46,063 nt of DNA from Mesostigma viride (taxonomy: Eukaryota > Streptophyta > Mesostigmatophyceae > Mesostigmatales > Mesostigmataceae): the NCBI GenBank assembly GCA_009746045.1, contig RPFO01000164.1, positions 1,203,256-1,249,318 on the forward strand. The letters run 5' to 3'. Every line of letters begins with the position of its first letter. Position 1 is the stretch's first letter. A program made the position numbers and the translations under genes. The notes under the pieces were generated by a model. It did not search any database. It was not told the DNA's origin and worked only from the letters and a program-made list of their open reading frames with translations. Of this stretch, positions 1 to 9,658 are shown in pieces.

Positions 1-36
1 TCGTGCGCAGCCCCGATATCATCAGATTTCCAATCC

Positions 37-50
37 CCAACGGCCGTCGG
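37..50. repeat. Dispersed palindrome, copy 1 (one mismatch)
   Basis: The sequence reads CCAACGGCCGTCGG, one base off the perfect palindrome CCAACGGCCGTTGG. The left outer arm TTTC sits exactly six bases upstream (27-30) and AAAA sits six bases downstream, matching the 34-bp architecture TTTY-N6-palindrome-N6-RAAA seen across the window. Confidence 0.85.
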
Positions 51-667
51 CTCCGCAAAATCCACGTTCGCGATTAAACAGTGCAACCGCGAGGGCCGTT
101 CTAACTTGTAATCCACCTATATAATGGGCTCCGTCTCGTCACCGTGCGTTCGCATCAACAGGACAGCCACGGGTGTCGCGACGTCTCGGACGCTGTGCAC
201 TACACGCATCATCTCGGTCATCGCAGCCGTCGAGCACGTCACAAGCATCAATTATTCTCTGGACGAATTCTCGTGACCGTGTTGATATTAATGTCTGCCA
301 ACTTCACGACTGTGAACAGCAGCCTCACGCACGTCCGGTCCATCCGACTCCGTCAGGCGGTGTTGCGAATGGCGTCCTGCGTGCAAAAACCAGTACATGA
401 AGGACAATAATGTTAGCCCGTTAGACAGATTTGTCTGTGGTTCCGCTTACAGCAGTACTAATCACCCGTTACGCGGATTTCGGGCAAGTGGGTATCCTCC
501 TACATTACATGTATCCAATTATGGACGGGAGATTTAAAATGGGAAACAAGTATCAGCGAACCCAGAATCAAGGTATCCACGCAACGGTTTTGAAGAAACG
601 GCTATGTACATATAGACACAATGAACTGAACAAAACTTTAGTAGCTCACTCGTCGTTCACTTGTTAG

Positions 668-787
668 TCGTAACGGAGGCAGTCATTCAGTCAGTTTGCA
701 AGTTCAGTTGGCAAGTACGGAAACACACGCAAGTGCGTAACGGAGGCAGTCAGTCAGTCAGTTTGCAAGTGCAGTTGGCAAGTACGG
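668..787. repeat. Tandem duplication, about 68-bp period
   Basis: Positions 668-720 and 736-787 are near-identical (CGTAACGGAGGCAGTCA start, GGCAAGTACGG end), separated by a short spacer. Within each unit a CAGT/TCAG tetramer is itself repeated. No coding meaning is seen. Confidence 0.8.
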
Positions 788-1092
788 ACCACCAACCGCG
801 TGTGTACGTCCATGATATCGCAATAATATAATCAAGAATAACAGGGAACGGTTAATGTATCCTTTACGCAGCTTTTTCGTTCAGGGCATGTTGAAATAAC
901 GAAAGTGGGGTCAGGTGTTCGAACCTTCCAAGTGCCGAATTTTTTACGAACCAGCGCATTCACGAACCTTGCACTGGGGACGCGGTGGACGTGTACCATT
1001 ACCCCGGCCTAATTCTAGCATTGTACACAAGGGGCGGTGGCTAGCAGTAAAGAAGGGCATCCTAGTCATAACGCTGGGCAAGTTTAAAAGCA

Positions 1093-1106
1093 CCAACGGC
1101 CGTTGA
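1093..1106. repeat. Dispersed palindrome, copy 2 (one mismatch)
   Basis: CCAACGGCCGTTGA, with the last base changed. TTTA lies six bases upstream and an A-rich run follows downstream, so the outer arms are partly kept. Confidence 0.8.
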
Positions 1107-1195
1107 GTAGGAAAAAAAAAGAGCAGGAGAAGAGCACGTCGACGTTTCAACAGCAAGACAAAAATATTGAACCCCGAGTACCAATGAAAATGCTT

Positions 1196-1258
1196 TCATG
1201 CATGTCCACCCCGACGAGGCACAAATTCATGCATGCCCACCCCGACGAGGCACAAATT
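1196..1258. repeat. Tandem duplication of about 33 bp
   Basis: Two adjacent copies of a unit beginning CATGCATG and ending GACGAGGCACAAATT, differing by about one base. The second copy runs directly into the region preceding palindrome copy 3. Confidence 0.8.
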
Positions 1259-1347
1259 AATGAACGACAGATTTCTCACCCCCCCCCGGCACATGGAACA
1301 AGTGCCATCGCACGCACACACTTTGTAGACAGGAGAGTTTCGAGAGT

Positions 1348-1361
1348 CCAACGGCCGTTGG
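1348..1361. repeat. Dispersed palindrome, copy 3
   Basis: An exact CCAACGGCCGTTGG, with TTTC exactly six bases upstream and GAAA exactly six bases downstream. This is a full match to the 34-bp architecture. Confidence 0.9.
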
Positions 1362-1605
1362 CTCGGAGAAATTGACAGTACACCCGTAAAGACATTAAAA
1401 TTATCACTTTGTTGTCTTATGTGTGCCGTGTCATTTCCCAAGGTCAAAAGCCGTCAACTTCTGCACCTCTTGTCCCTCCCACCCGTACGCACTAAGCATG
1501 CCCACCTTACACTACCACATGTGGCTCTTGAGAAAACTCCCCCCGACGATGCACATGTGCCATTCACGCACACACCTTCAGACAAGGCTATCAGTTTTTC
1601 GAAGT

Positions 1606-1660
1606 CCAACGGCCGTTGGCTCCGAGAAATGCTGTTACAACTCAAAATTACAATGGTGAC
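1606..1660. repeat. First part of 153-bp tandem unit with palindrome copy 4
   Basis: Starts with an exact palindrome (1606-1619) followed by GAAA at the standard spacing. The segment up to 1660 matches 9072-9126. The copia element inserted immediately after 1660, splitting a repeat unit whose remainder resumes at 8974. The target duplication GTGAC is 1656-1660. Confidence 0.85.
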
Positions 1661-2103
1661 AGTTAATAAACGAGTGGACCTCTCAATGCTCAATGGCCTA
1701 ACGCATGTGTTTATTACAATAAATCACAAGCCCCGCACCCAACGTGCACAAGGGCATTTAGCATTGTCGACAAGCAACGCTCTGCCTGGCTGCCACGTCT
1801 GGAGCAGCCGACAGTGGCCGTTGGGCTCTGTGGTGCAGCCTGAGTGGCGCGACGCCACTGCTAGACTCTCAGGACCTTAGTCCAACATCCGACACCTCAA
1901 TGTCAGTCCCGAGTGGGTACTGGCGACGCCGTACCGCCAATCCTACTTGGGTACTGGCGTCCGTCACCAGGACTCGGCTATCGAATAGTCTAGCCTGCCG
2001 AATCACATATAGCCGGGACTTCTGACCGAGCCTACACGTGCGAAACCCCAGATAGCACATTGCTATCTGGTACTTAGCCTATGTCCACGACTAGAGGCTA
2101 ACT
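1661..2103 (-). repeat. 3' LTR of the copia element
   Basis: 443 bp, matching 8526-8968. It contains a perfect 10-bp stem with a 3-nt loop (CCAGATAGCA-CAT-TGCTATCTGG, 2048-2070). It also contains an AATAAA-type signal near its minus-strand end and a half-copy of the dispersed palindrome (GGCCGTTGG, 1816-1824). Confidence 0.95.
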
Positions 2104-2190
2104 CCAGTTTTATTCTTTTTTTTTTTTTTTTTTTTTTTAAGGCATCAGTGCTGCACCTCCAGTTTTTATTCCTTTTTGTTTTTTTCAGGT
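2104..2190 (-). promoter_or_regulatory. Polypurine tract region of the copia element, duplicated
   Basis: Read on the minus strand, a long A tract followed by GAATAAAACTGGAG directly abuts the 3' LTR. This is the expected place of the polypurine tract priming plus-strand synthesis. A second version of the motif (AATAAAAACTGGAG on the minus strand) lies about 55 bp further in, near 2155-2172. Assignment is positional. Confidence 0.55.
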
Positions 2191-2470
2191 ACTTGGCAAT
2201 ATCATGAATAAGACATTGGTACAGGAAAACTCATATCAGACCACAATGGACGTTGTGAATTAAAGCGCCCACAGACCCCATTGCCTTTAAATCTGACAGT
2301 GTCTTTGAGGTTTCTGAACCTAGGATCCCCTGTTTGTACAAGTCAGTGGAGTGATGAGTGGCTATGGAAAAACCAGGGGGCACATCAAGAAATTATTATG
2401 TTTGTTGCCAAGTTGCCACCAGCTGGGAAAGACCATAGTCTGCACCATTAGTCTGGAGTGCCCTATTTCA

Positions 2471-5400
2471 TCATCCATTTGTCTGACTAGACAGATAGGG
2501 ATTCATTGCATCACACAGAAGCTGGTACTGGGTTGCTGCTAATGACGGAATCTTGGTCAATGCGTCAGCCAGGTTCTCCTCGTCTGGCAGATGCTGCCAG
2601 CTGGAAAAATAGCTTGTTTCCTGTTTCAAAATCACCCAGTCCAGATCAGTATGCACAGCAGCAGTCACAGATTTCTTGTTAAGGAAACTAATGACTGACT
2701 GACTGTCAGTGTGTAAGTGAGCATGCACATCAGCCTTGCTGCCAGCCTGAGTTTGCAACCAGGTTAGTATGTGCTGAAGGGATCGAGCATGCTGCACAGC
2801 AGACACCACAGCACGGCACTCAGCAGAGTTACTGCCAACAGCTTTTCTGCGATGCAATCTGCTGTACCACGACACCATGGACATATAGTCTCCCTTGTTG
2901 GTAAGGAAGAACACCCCAGCCTCCCTGGCATCCATTTTTGTTATTACCCTACTCTCCATGGAGCTGTCCATCAGACAGTTAATGTGAATATCTTCCATGA
3001 GGTTGAGTGGATGAATGACAAGGGAAGGTCCAGCCTTTAGTAGCTTCTGGAGATCCTTAGGTTTCATGGTTTGTAATACTGTGTCATCAATCCTGCTGAC
3101 CACTGCCAGATGAGGTGCACAGATAGCACTCAGCCACCCTAATTTTCCTTTGACAGTAGCACACATGTGAGCAGGAATGCACGGAATATCAAGCAGCTCT
3201 AGGCATTCTTCTAAGTACTGGGCAGGCGGGGATAGAGTACACACCCACTGTTCCTGTTGCTCTTCCAGTGCTAGCATTATGCCACAGAACTGTAGGGGTT
3301 CTGGCCCCAGCTCTGTCTGCTTTCCAATCTCATATGACTGCTGAACCTGCTGAATGAACTTGTCAACTTCAGCTCTTGGTCCACAAATCAGTTGGTCATC
3401 ACCATGCCACACAAACAGGAGCAAGCCAGAGGGTGTGGGCACAGCAAAGAGACAAGGGTCCAGATCATCATAAGTGGCATTAAGTTTCTTGAACACCTCT
3501 TCTGCTGATTTTCTGAAGATAGTGGGAGCACTTTGCAAACCTTCCACCCCTAGATTTAGGAGTAGATATGGCTCATCAATATCATGTGCCCATGCAGCAG
3601 GGGTGGGAACCACATAGACCTGACCCTTCCACACATCTTGCGCTTTATCAGGGTCCCCTCTAAGGAAAGCCCTTTTGATATCAGTAGCTTTGCAGGCATA
3701 ATCTTGGCCAGCATTGAGATGGTGGAGGAAGACAGAGAGCAGTATCCTGAGGGATGTTTGCTGCAGCCCAGGAGTGTAGAGTTCACCCTTGGACAGTTTT
3801 GACATGCCTTTTAATTCTGTCACACATGGCCTAGCATGATATATAGGTGAGCCTACTGGCTGTGCCTTGTGTTTTAGCACAAACTTGAGTCTCAACTTTT
3901 TGGCACCTTCTGGAATTTCCCAGACAGGAGTGACAGGTGGCTTATAGTCAGGATGCTTAGGGTTTGGCAGCACCCACTCTTCGCGGGCTTGGTGCCTAAT
4001 GGCTTGGATCCATTTTTGAAACCCTTTTTGTGTTTTGCATTGTTGGATTAGAGCATCATAGTTGTGAGGAGAGTGCATGGCTAAGTCCCACTTTCCAACC
4101 CCAAAGGACTGCGGGTGTGGCCTTTGATTGTGCACCTTTTTCTCTAGGTCAGGGATTTCACCTGGCCCATATTTGATGTTAATGGCCTTGATATAGGCAT
4201 CTAATCCATGAACCAGTTGGGACAATGGAATCTTGTAGTGATCCAAGGGAATGGCTCCTACCCCAGTCACACGCAGCTGGCTAGCAGTGATGGTGACACC
4301 TGGGTAAGAGATAAAGGGTTCTCCCAACAAAGCATTGCCCATGTACCCTTCCACTACCTGGAAAGGTGTCTGGATGCCAAGTATGGGGATCATTACTTGA
4401 CCCAACACATCTAAGGTTGTTTTGCCTGAAAAATCTTGCACCTGTGTCCATGGTGAGGGTGCAAGTTGCAGACCAGGAATGGCTTGTGCACTGATCACAC
4501 TGACCTGTGCCTGAGTGTCCACAGCTAGGATGCAGGATTCCTGGCTATAATCGGAGCACACAGCAGAGACCTTGGCCAAACCTGAGGCTTGTTTAGCCTT
4601 GCTCTTGTGAGCCTTATGCAGAGCTGCCAGGGCTTTTTCTAGCTTGGATTTGAACTCAGCTGGATTGCCTTTGTTTTGCTCTGGTACCTCATGCCTGGTT
4701 GAACTCTGCCCAGAGGGACTTACACCAGGTTGTGGGGTGACACGTACCTCACTGAGGGGTGGAGGAATGACAGAGGGTGTGGTAGTGCCATCATCAGCTC
4801 CTGGTGTTGGAATGCTGGGTGGTTCTGCTTGCTCACCAGAGTTAAGGAGGGAATCCATGTTCAAGGACTCTTCCCCTGGCACGTCTGCCAAAGGAGGGAA
4901 ATACTTCTTAACTCTATGACTGCTCACCCTGTGTTTTCTCCCTGTTTCCAAACTTCGAATATCCATATTTTTTCCTTTTTTGGTCATTCTTAGAACAGTG
5001 CACGGACCATACCACATGCCTGTCTTGCCATGTTTGGTTTCTTTGAAATATAGGACTTGTTCACCCAGTTGGAATACTGTTCTGGGGTGTGTTATGTCCT
5101 TTTCAGCTAGCTTATCAGCCACTTTAGCTCTTACTGTGTTATACAGAGCTAATACCTCTGGAGGGTACACACCTGCCTGTAAGCCAATGGGAAGGATTTC
5201 CCCCCATGGTGCATGCAACACAGGTCTAAGGTTAAGTGTAGCACAGATTTCACTGCACCACAGTGCTCTGTCAGCATAGCTTCCAGATGTGGCTTTCAGG
5301 TCAGTGGATTTCGCCACTAAAGTTTTGACTGACCTGATGGTTCTTTCAATGACACCCTGCCCTTCATGATCTTGCAATCCAGCAATCTCAATATTAGCAT

Positions 5401-8400
5401 CCCATCCTTCACACTCAGCCAGACAGCTAAACTGTTGATCAAGCAGTATAGTGTCAACTGGGTAGAATCTGGGCAATGCTATCACAAGTGCTGCACGCAG
5501 TTGCTCTTTAGCCATTCCAGGTAGGGGTTCCATGACAGTGAATCTGGACCATGTGTCTTTTAGGATCAGATATTGTTCACCATCGATATGCACGACATCA
5601 CCCACAATTATTCCCCTTTGGGTGGGTGGTGTTGCGACATGCCATTTGGGAGGTTTTGGGCCATGGAACTGACATTGCTGGCAGTGTTTTCTAGCCAACC
5701 TGACAGCATTCCTGAGTCGTGAACCTCCTGCTCTTCTGGCAATCTTTTCTGCCACCACCTCATGACCCATGGCTATGTGGAGCTGGGTTGCTAGTTCCCT
5801 TAAGTCTACTGTGTCAACAGCAGCTGGGGTAAGAGCTTTGAGGTAGGGCAGTATCACATTATACGTGGAGGAGATTTTCTGAGCTGCCTCAAAATCTAGC
5901 AGTCCCTTGTCTTTATCCCCAATGATAATGAGATCATATAAATCCACATAGGCGTGCTGTGAGGACGTACATCCTTTTGGAGCCTTGTCCTGCCGGTCGC
6001 ACCACGTGCCGGGGGGCAGATGGCGGGGGTGCTTGCAACCGAAGCAGAGGTCCACGTCGCCTACTGCGGGGTTCCACTTGCAGTCCGCCCGCTGGTGTCC
6101 CTTGGTGCCACACCGGGTGCACTTGTTCTTGGGACCTGCATGGGGGGGCTGAGCAGTGGGTGCAGGGGTGGGTGGGGCAGGTGTGGGGGGGGTGGGCCGC
6201 CTCCACTGGTTTGGCTTGAGCTGAGCAGGCTGTCCCGGCTGGCCTTGGGGCTGGTTGCCCTTGGCCTTCTTGGACTGGCCGCCCTGCTGCCCCCCTAGCT
6301 GGCGCTTTTTTCCTTGCCCCTTCCCTTGGGTCTGTTGGACCTTGGGGGTTGGGGTTGCAGACGGAGCACCTATAGCCAGGGGAGTCAGGCAGTCTTGGAT
6401 ATGGTTCATCCCCGCCCGGAAATCGTTCCACAGAGGTTTGAGACCTGCAACCACAGTGGCGTACACAGCTTTGTCCAGGTTAGCATTTGACAACCATGAA
6501 TACAGCAGGTAGCTAGCAGGCAGACCCCTGAGATCAGGGTCCTTTTCTACAGCCAACCTATAATTCTTGCAATCAGTGGCATAGTCTTGCTTGTTGACCT
6601 GGTAAGCATTAAGCCAGTTGAAACCACGGATGGATTCAAACTGTGTCCTATCCACCAGCAAGTGCTTAAGCTCATCCATGAAGGCTGGCCACAATGCAAT
6701 TGCTAGGTTAGGTGTCCCAGCCTTTTCTTGGTAAATCTGGACCAAGGTTTTAATGGCTGGGGCTGACCTATGGATGGTGGTGGATGCACGCAAGGCACTG
6801 AACCAGTTCTGGACATTCAGAGACTCAAAACAGTAGTTCAGGCTAAACAAAAATTCCTTGGCCTGTTCCTGGGTGTAACCCTCAGGTAAGCCAGGGATTT
6901 CTATTTTAGATTCTTTTTGTTTTGGGTTAAACGTACCTTTGACCGGGTCCTTCTTTTCAGCCAAGAAAGTCTTGACTGCTTGTTGAAGATCAGCCTCCTC
7001 CATGTTCGCCCTGCCCCTTTCCAGCTGGGAGATACTGGCCAGGAGGCCATCCAGCTGGGTGCGCGACAGGTCGTCCATGGGGTTGGTGGCCATGGTCTTG
7101 AGCTGTGCCGTGAGTATGGCAAGCAGCTCTTGGACGTCCCCCTTAAGGGTGGGTGGGGTTGGGTCCACTGGGGTCCCTTTTGCCACCGCCTTGCTCTTAT
7201 CTGACTGCCCTGGTGTGGGTGCAGTCTGCTGGGCCTCCGCAGAAGGTGGTTGTGTTCCAGCTTGCTGTGCTAGTGCAGTGGCTGGTGGTGTTCCAGCTGC
7301 AGGCGCAGGGTCTTGTTCCCCTTGCCTTACTCCACTGCTGGTAGGAAAACCCTTGGCCTGGCCAAGCTGCTGCAGCGCTGCTGCTTGGGCTGCCAGGCCG
7401 CCCTCACGGGCTATCATGGCCTCTAGGAGTTTATTCTCCACCACCTTGCGGCGGTGGAGCTCCTGGGCATCCGGGTCACTTGGGGGTTTGCTGGGGGAGC
7501 TGGGGACAGTGCCCTGGCTCTTGCCCTGCAGCACCCTTGGTGACACGGCCCCTCCAACCACCCTTTGGCTCAAATCAGTGCCAGGGGTGGGGAGGGTATG
7601 TGCAGGGAGTGCAGGCGTTTCTGTTGCCTGCATCTTCTCCTGCAGCTTGGTCAGCTGCAACAGGAGGGAATTGAGTTGGTCCGCTGTTAGCGTGACCCCC
7701 TCGTCCCCCTGTGCAACAACCAGCTCATTGAAGAGGCGCTCATGGAGCACCTCTCCAGCTTGCATGGCAGCCAGCTGCTTTTCAGCAGTCATGTTGCGGG
7801 CCGCTGTCTTTTTGCGGTCCCGCTCTTGCTGTGCAAGACGGCGTGCCTCTACAAACTGGGCGGCGGCCTGTTCGACCGCCTGATTGAGTGGATTCATCTC
7901 AATCTCCCCATCAGAAACCCCTGGGGAGAGGGTGACCTCGTCATCAGACAGCTGAATGCTGCCGATGACGGGTCCTGGGACCTTCTTGGTCCGCATTTTG
8001 AACATGTATGCGTCCCTCTTCAGCTTCCTCTCGTACCCCCCCGCTTTCTGAGCGGATGAGGGGACGATCGGCACCCCCGCTTGTTCTCCACCGCTTTTGG
8101 CTATTCCGCCCTCCTCCTGAGGAGGTTGGGACGGTGCCTTAGCGGGGAGGTCAGCGGGGCTTGCCTGAGGGCTGGGGGACCGCATACTGCTTACGGATTT
8201 TTGCGAGCTAGCTGGGCTAGAAAAAACAGATTTTTCGGCCTGTTCGGCCAAGGAGGTTACCTGTTTTTGCAGGGCTGCCAGCTGCCGCTCTTGGGCGGCT
8301 GCCTTGACGCTTTGCTGAGCCATTGCTGTCGCTAGCTGCCTAGCCACTAGCTGTTCCTGCTCCGCCTGCGCCCTTCTTGCTTTTTTAATTTTCTTGGCCG

Positions 8401-8494
8401 CAGCCTTCTCCTCTACTGTTGGCACCGTCTGCCAGCCAGCATCATCTATCCGCTTCTTTTTGAATTTCAGGCCTGGCATAATAGGATCTCCCAT
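2471..8494 (-). CDS. Copia-type Gag-Pol polyprotein, integrase ahead of protease
   Basis: One 2007-residue polyprotein that would form the capsid and the enzymes for reverse transcription and integration. The N-terminal 450 residues are Ala/Gln/Pro-rich low complexity. A Gag-like helical region (about 480-720) precedes a CX2CX4HX4C zinc knuckle (C792, C795, H800, C805). A GAG-pre-integrase zinc motif follows (His near 905-911, C938, C941). The integrase core has D971, D1019 and E1050. A retroviral-type aspartic protease signature with Asp1326 (VDTQAQVSVIS) lies after the integrase. Reverse transcriptase carries D1605 (TDIKRAFLRGD) and an HGDD catalytic box at 1697-1700 in place of the usual YVDD. 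RNase H begins near 1838 (D1843, then SAECRA and HTDSQS). Textbook copia order is Gag-PR-INT-RT-RH, and typical polyproteins are about 1300-1450 residues, so both order and length are unusual. The start has a good context (ATCATGG) 31 nt inside the 5' LTR. Confidence 0.93.
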   Translation of the reverse strand: MGDPIMPGLKFKKKRIDDAGWQTVPTVEEKAAAKKIKKARRAQAEQEQLVARQLATAMAQQSVKAAAQERQLAALQKQVTSLAEQAEKSVFSSPASSQKSVSSMRSPSPQASPADLPAKAPSQPPQEEGGIAKSGGEQAGVPIVPSSAQKAGGYERKLKRDAYMFKMRTKKVPGPVIGSIQLSDDEVTLSPGVSDGEIEMNPLNQAVEQAAAQFVEARRLAQQERDRKKTAARNMTAEKQLAAMQAGEVLHERLFNELVVAQGDEGVTLTADQLNSLLLQLTKLQEKMQATETPALPAHTLPTPGTDLSQRVVGGAVSPRVLQGKSQGTVPSSPSKPPSDPDAQELHRRKVVENKLLEAMIAREGGLAAQAAALQQLGQAKGFPTSSGVRQGEQDPAPAAGTPPATALAQQAGTQPPSAEAQQTAPTPGQSDKSKAVAKGTPVDPTPPTLKGDVQELLAILTAQLKTMATNPMDDLSRTQLDGLLASISQLERGRANMEEADLQQAVKTFLAEKKDPVKGTFNPKQKESKIEIPGLPEGYTQEQAKEFLFSLNYCFESLNVQNWFSALRASTTIHRSAPAIKTLVQIYQEKAGTPNLAIALWPAFMDELKHLLVDRTQFESIRGFNWLNAYQVNKQDYATDCKNYRLAVEKDPDLRGLPASYLLYSWLSNANLDKAVYATVVAGLKPLWNDFRAGMNHIQDCLTPLAIGAPSATPTPKVQQTQGKGQGKKRQLGGQQGGQSKKAKGNQPQGQPGQPAQLKPNQWRRPTPPTPAPPTPAPTAQPPHAGPKNKCTRCGTKGHQRADCKWNPAVGDVDLCFGCKHPRHLPPGTWCDRQDKAPKGCTSSQHAYVDLYDLIIIGDKDKGLLDFEAAQKISSTYNVILPYLKALTPAAVDTVDLRELATQLHIAMGHEVVAEKIARRAGGSRLRNAVRLARKHCQQCQFHGPKPPKWHVATPPTQRGIIVGDVVHIDGEQYLILKDTWSRFTVMEPLPGMAKEQLRAALVIALPRFYPVDTILLDQQFSCLAECEGWDANIEIAGLQDHEGQGVIERTIRSVKTLVAKSTDLKATSGSYADRALWCSEICATLNLRPVLHAPWGEILPIGLQAGVYPPEVLALYNTVRAKVADKLAEKDITHPRTVFQLGEQVLYFKETKHGKTGMWYGPCTVLRMTKKGKNMDIRSLETGRKHRVSSHRVKKYFPPLADVPGEESLNMDSLLNSGEQAEPPSIPTPGADDGTTTPSVIPPPLSEVRVTPQPGVSPSGQSSTRHEVPEQNKGNPAEFKSKLEKALAALHKAHKSKAKQASGLAKVSAVCSDYSQESCILAVDTQAQVSVISAQAIPGLQLAPSPWTQVQDFSGKTTLDVLGQVMIPILGIQTPFQVVEGYMGNALLGEPFISYPGVTITASQLRVTGVGAIPLDHYKIPLSQLVHGLDAYIKAINIKYGPGEIPDLEKKVHNQRPHPQSFGVGKWDLAMHSPHNYDALIQQCKTQKGFQKWIQAIRHQAREEWVLPNPKHPDYKPPVTPVWEIPEGAKKLRLKFVLKHKAQPVGSPIYHARPCVTELKGMSKLSKGELYTPGLQQTSLRILLSVFLHHLNAGQDYACKATDIKRAFLRGDPDKAQDVWKGQVYVVPTPAAWAHDIDEPYLLLNLGVEGLQSAPTIFRKSAEEVFKKLNATYDDLDPCLFAVPTPSGLLLFVWHGDDQLICGPRAEVDKFIQQVQQSYEIGKQTELGPEPLQFCGIMLALEEQQEQWVCTLSPPAQYLEECLELLDIPCIPAHMCATVKGKLGWLSAICAPHLAVVSRIDDTVLQTMKPKDLQKLLKAGPSLVIHPLNLMEDIHINCLMDSSMESRVITKMDAREAGVFFLTNKGDYMSMVSWYSRLHRRKAVGSNSAECRAVVSAVQHARSLQHILTWLQTQAGSKADVHAHLHTDSQSVISFLNKKSVTAAVHTDLDWVILKQETSYFSSWQHLPDEENLADALTKIPSLAATQYQLLCDAMNPYLSSQTNG

Positions 8495-8525
8495 GATTTT
8501 GTCTATGGTAAACGACTTTAATTCA

Positions 8526-8968
8526 AGTTAATAAACGAGTGGACCTCTCAATGCTCAATGGCCTAACGCATGTGTTTATTACAATAAATCACAAGCCCCG
8601 CACCCAACGTGCACAAGGGCATTTAGCATTGTCGACAAGCAACGCTCTGCCTGGCTGCCACGTCTGGAGCAGCCGACAGTGGCCGTTGGGCTCTGTGGTG
8701 CAGCCTGAGTGGCGCGACGCCACTGCTAGACTCTCAGGACCTTAGTCCAACATCCGACACCTCAATGTCAGTCCCGAGTGGGTACTGGCGACGCCGTACC
8801 GCCAATCCTACTTGGGTACTGGCGTCCGTCACCAGGACTCGGCTATCGAATAGTCTAGCCTGCCGAATCACATATAGCCGGGACTTCTGACCGAGCCTAC
8901 ACGTGCGAAACCCCAGATAGCACATTGCTATCTGGTACTTAGCCTATGTCCACGACTAGAGGCTAACT
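8526..8968 (-). repeat. 5' LTR of the copia element
   Basis: 443 bp with the same termini and internal hairpin (8913-8935) as the 3' LTR. Read on the minus strand it should carry the promoter; a GGCTATATG stretch is the only TATA-like candidate seen. Confidence 0.95.
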
Positions 8969-8973
8969 GTGAC

Positions 8974-9230
8974 ATCCACGAGCTAGTGGTACGCCGAACA
9001 AGTGCTTGTATGACATATGGCGACTGCCCGTGAGGAAAAGTCCACCACCACACACGGTCAGTTTTTTGAGTCCAACGGCCGTTGGCTCCGAGAAATGCTG
9101 TTACAACGCAAAATTACAATGGTGACATACATGAGCTAGTGGTACGCCGAACAAGTGCTTGTATGACATATGGCGACTGCCCGTGAGGAAAAGTCCACCA
9201 CCACACACGGACAGTTTTTTGACTCCAACG
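8974..9230. repeat. Remainder of 153-bp tandem repeat with palindrome copy 5
   Basis: Positions 8974-9071 and about 9127-9224 are near-identical, and 9072-9126 matches 1606-1660. Removing the retrotransposon gives a 153-bp unit in about 2.3 copies. The unit carries one palindrome: exact at 1606 and 9072 (9072-9085, with TTTT and GAAA outer arms), but cut to CCAACG at 9225-9230 where the array ends. Confidence 0.88.
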
Positions 9231-9566
9231 CAAGAACAGACGTAATGCACACCAAGTGACCAAGTGGCAAGATAAAGACACCCTTGCCAATCTCTACCCA
9301 CAAAAACTTAGCCCCGAAATCCGTAGCCCCGAAATCCGTGATTGATTTGTACATTGTAGATGACAATGCAGCGATCACATGTATTCTGAAACCAACACGT
9401 TTTTACCTAGTTATCATGGTAACCAATTTATGGTTACCTAGTTATCCATGGCTAGAAAGTTGTAAATACACGATGTGGCCACACACGCCATAGATGAAAA
9501 TCATAACCAGATCACGCACATGATCATGGAAGGGGACTCTATTGATCTCAAAAAAGAAAGCTCAAG

Positions 9567-9625
9567 ACACCCTACACCCTACACCCTACACCCTACACCA
9601 TACATCCTACAACCTACACCCTTAA
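9567..9625. repeat. Interstitial telomere-like repeat (CACCCTA)n
   Basis: Four to five copies of ACACCCT, decaying into related heptamers up to about 9625. The reverse complement, TGTAGGG, is one base from the plant-type telomere unit TTTAGGG. On the plus strand it reads as the C-rich strand, the orientation of a left chromosome end. Confidence 0.6.
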
Positions 9626-9658
9626 CTCTCCACCCTTAGCTTACGTGACCTTTTTTTC

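Larger units (their letters stand above)
1..1655. other. Non-coding left flank
   Basis: No convincing gene is visible on either strand; the open frames are short, overlap on both strands and lack domain character. The stretch holds palindrome sites at 37-50, 1093-1106, 1348-1361 and 1606-1619, plus two small tandem duplications described separately. The segments around 1270-1380 and 1490-1640 resemble each other (a CACATG motif, a CGCACACAC motif, then the palindrome followed by a GAGAAAT motif), so they are probably diverged copies of one repeat. Confidence 0.6.
1661..8968 (-). mobile_element. Complete Ty1/copia-type LTR retrotransposon, young insertion
   Basis: A 7308-bp element lying on the minus strand. 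Its two 443-bp LTRs (8526-8968 as 5' LTR, 1661-2103 as 3' LTR) showed no difference in any segment compared by eye. They end in the inverted termini AGTTA...TAACT instead of the usual TG...CA. The 5-bp target duplication GTGAC is at 1656-1660 and 8969-8973. A paralogous empty site (CAATGGTGACATAC, around 9117-9130) is present in the neighbouring repeat unit and confirms the boundaries. Between the LTRs is one uninterrupted Gag-Pol frame. Matching LTRs and an intact frame argue for a very recent insertion that may still be autonomous. No canonical initiator-Met primer site is seen after the 5' LTR; the leader between LTR and ATG is only 31 nt. Confidence 0.95.

Noticed and set aside
144-1375. 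Several 60-90 codon open frames in the left flank
   Set aside because: They overlap each other on both strands, cross tandem duplications and palindromes, and have no domain or splice support.
7002-7883. 293-codon plus-strand frame opposite the copia Gag region
   Set aside because: Antisense shadow of the Ala/Gln-rich Gag segment; no independent evidence.
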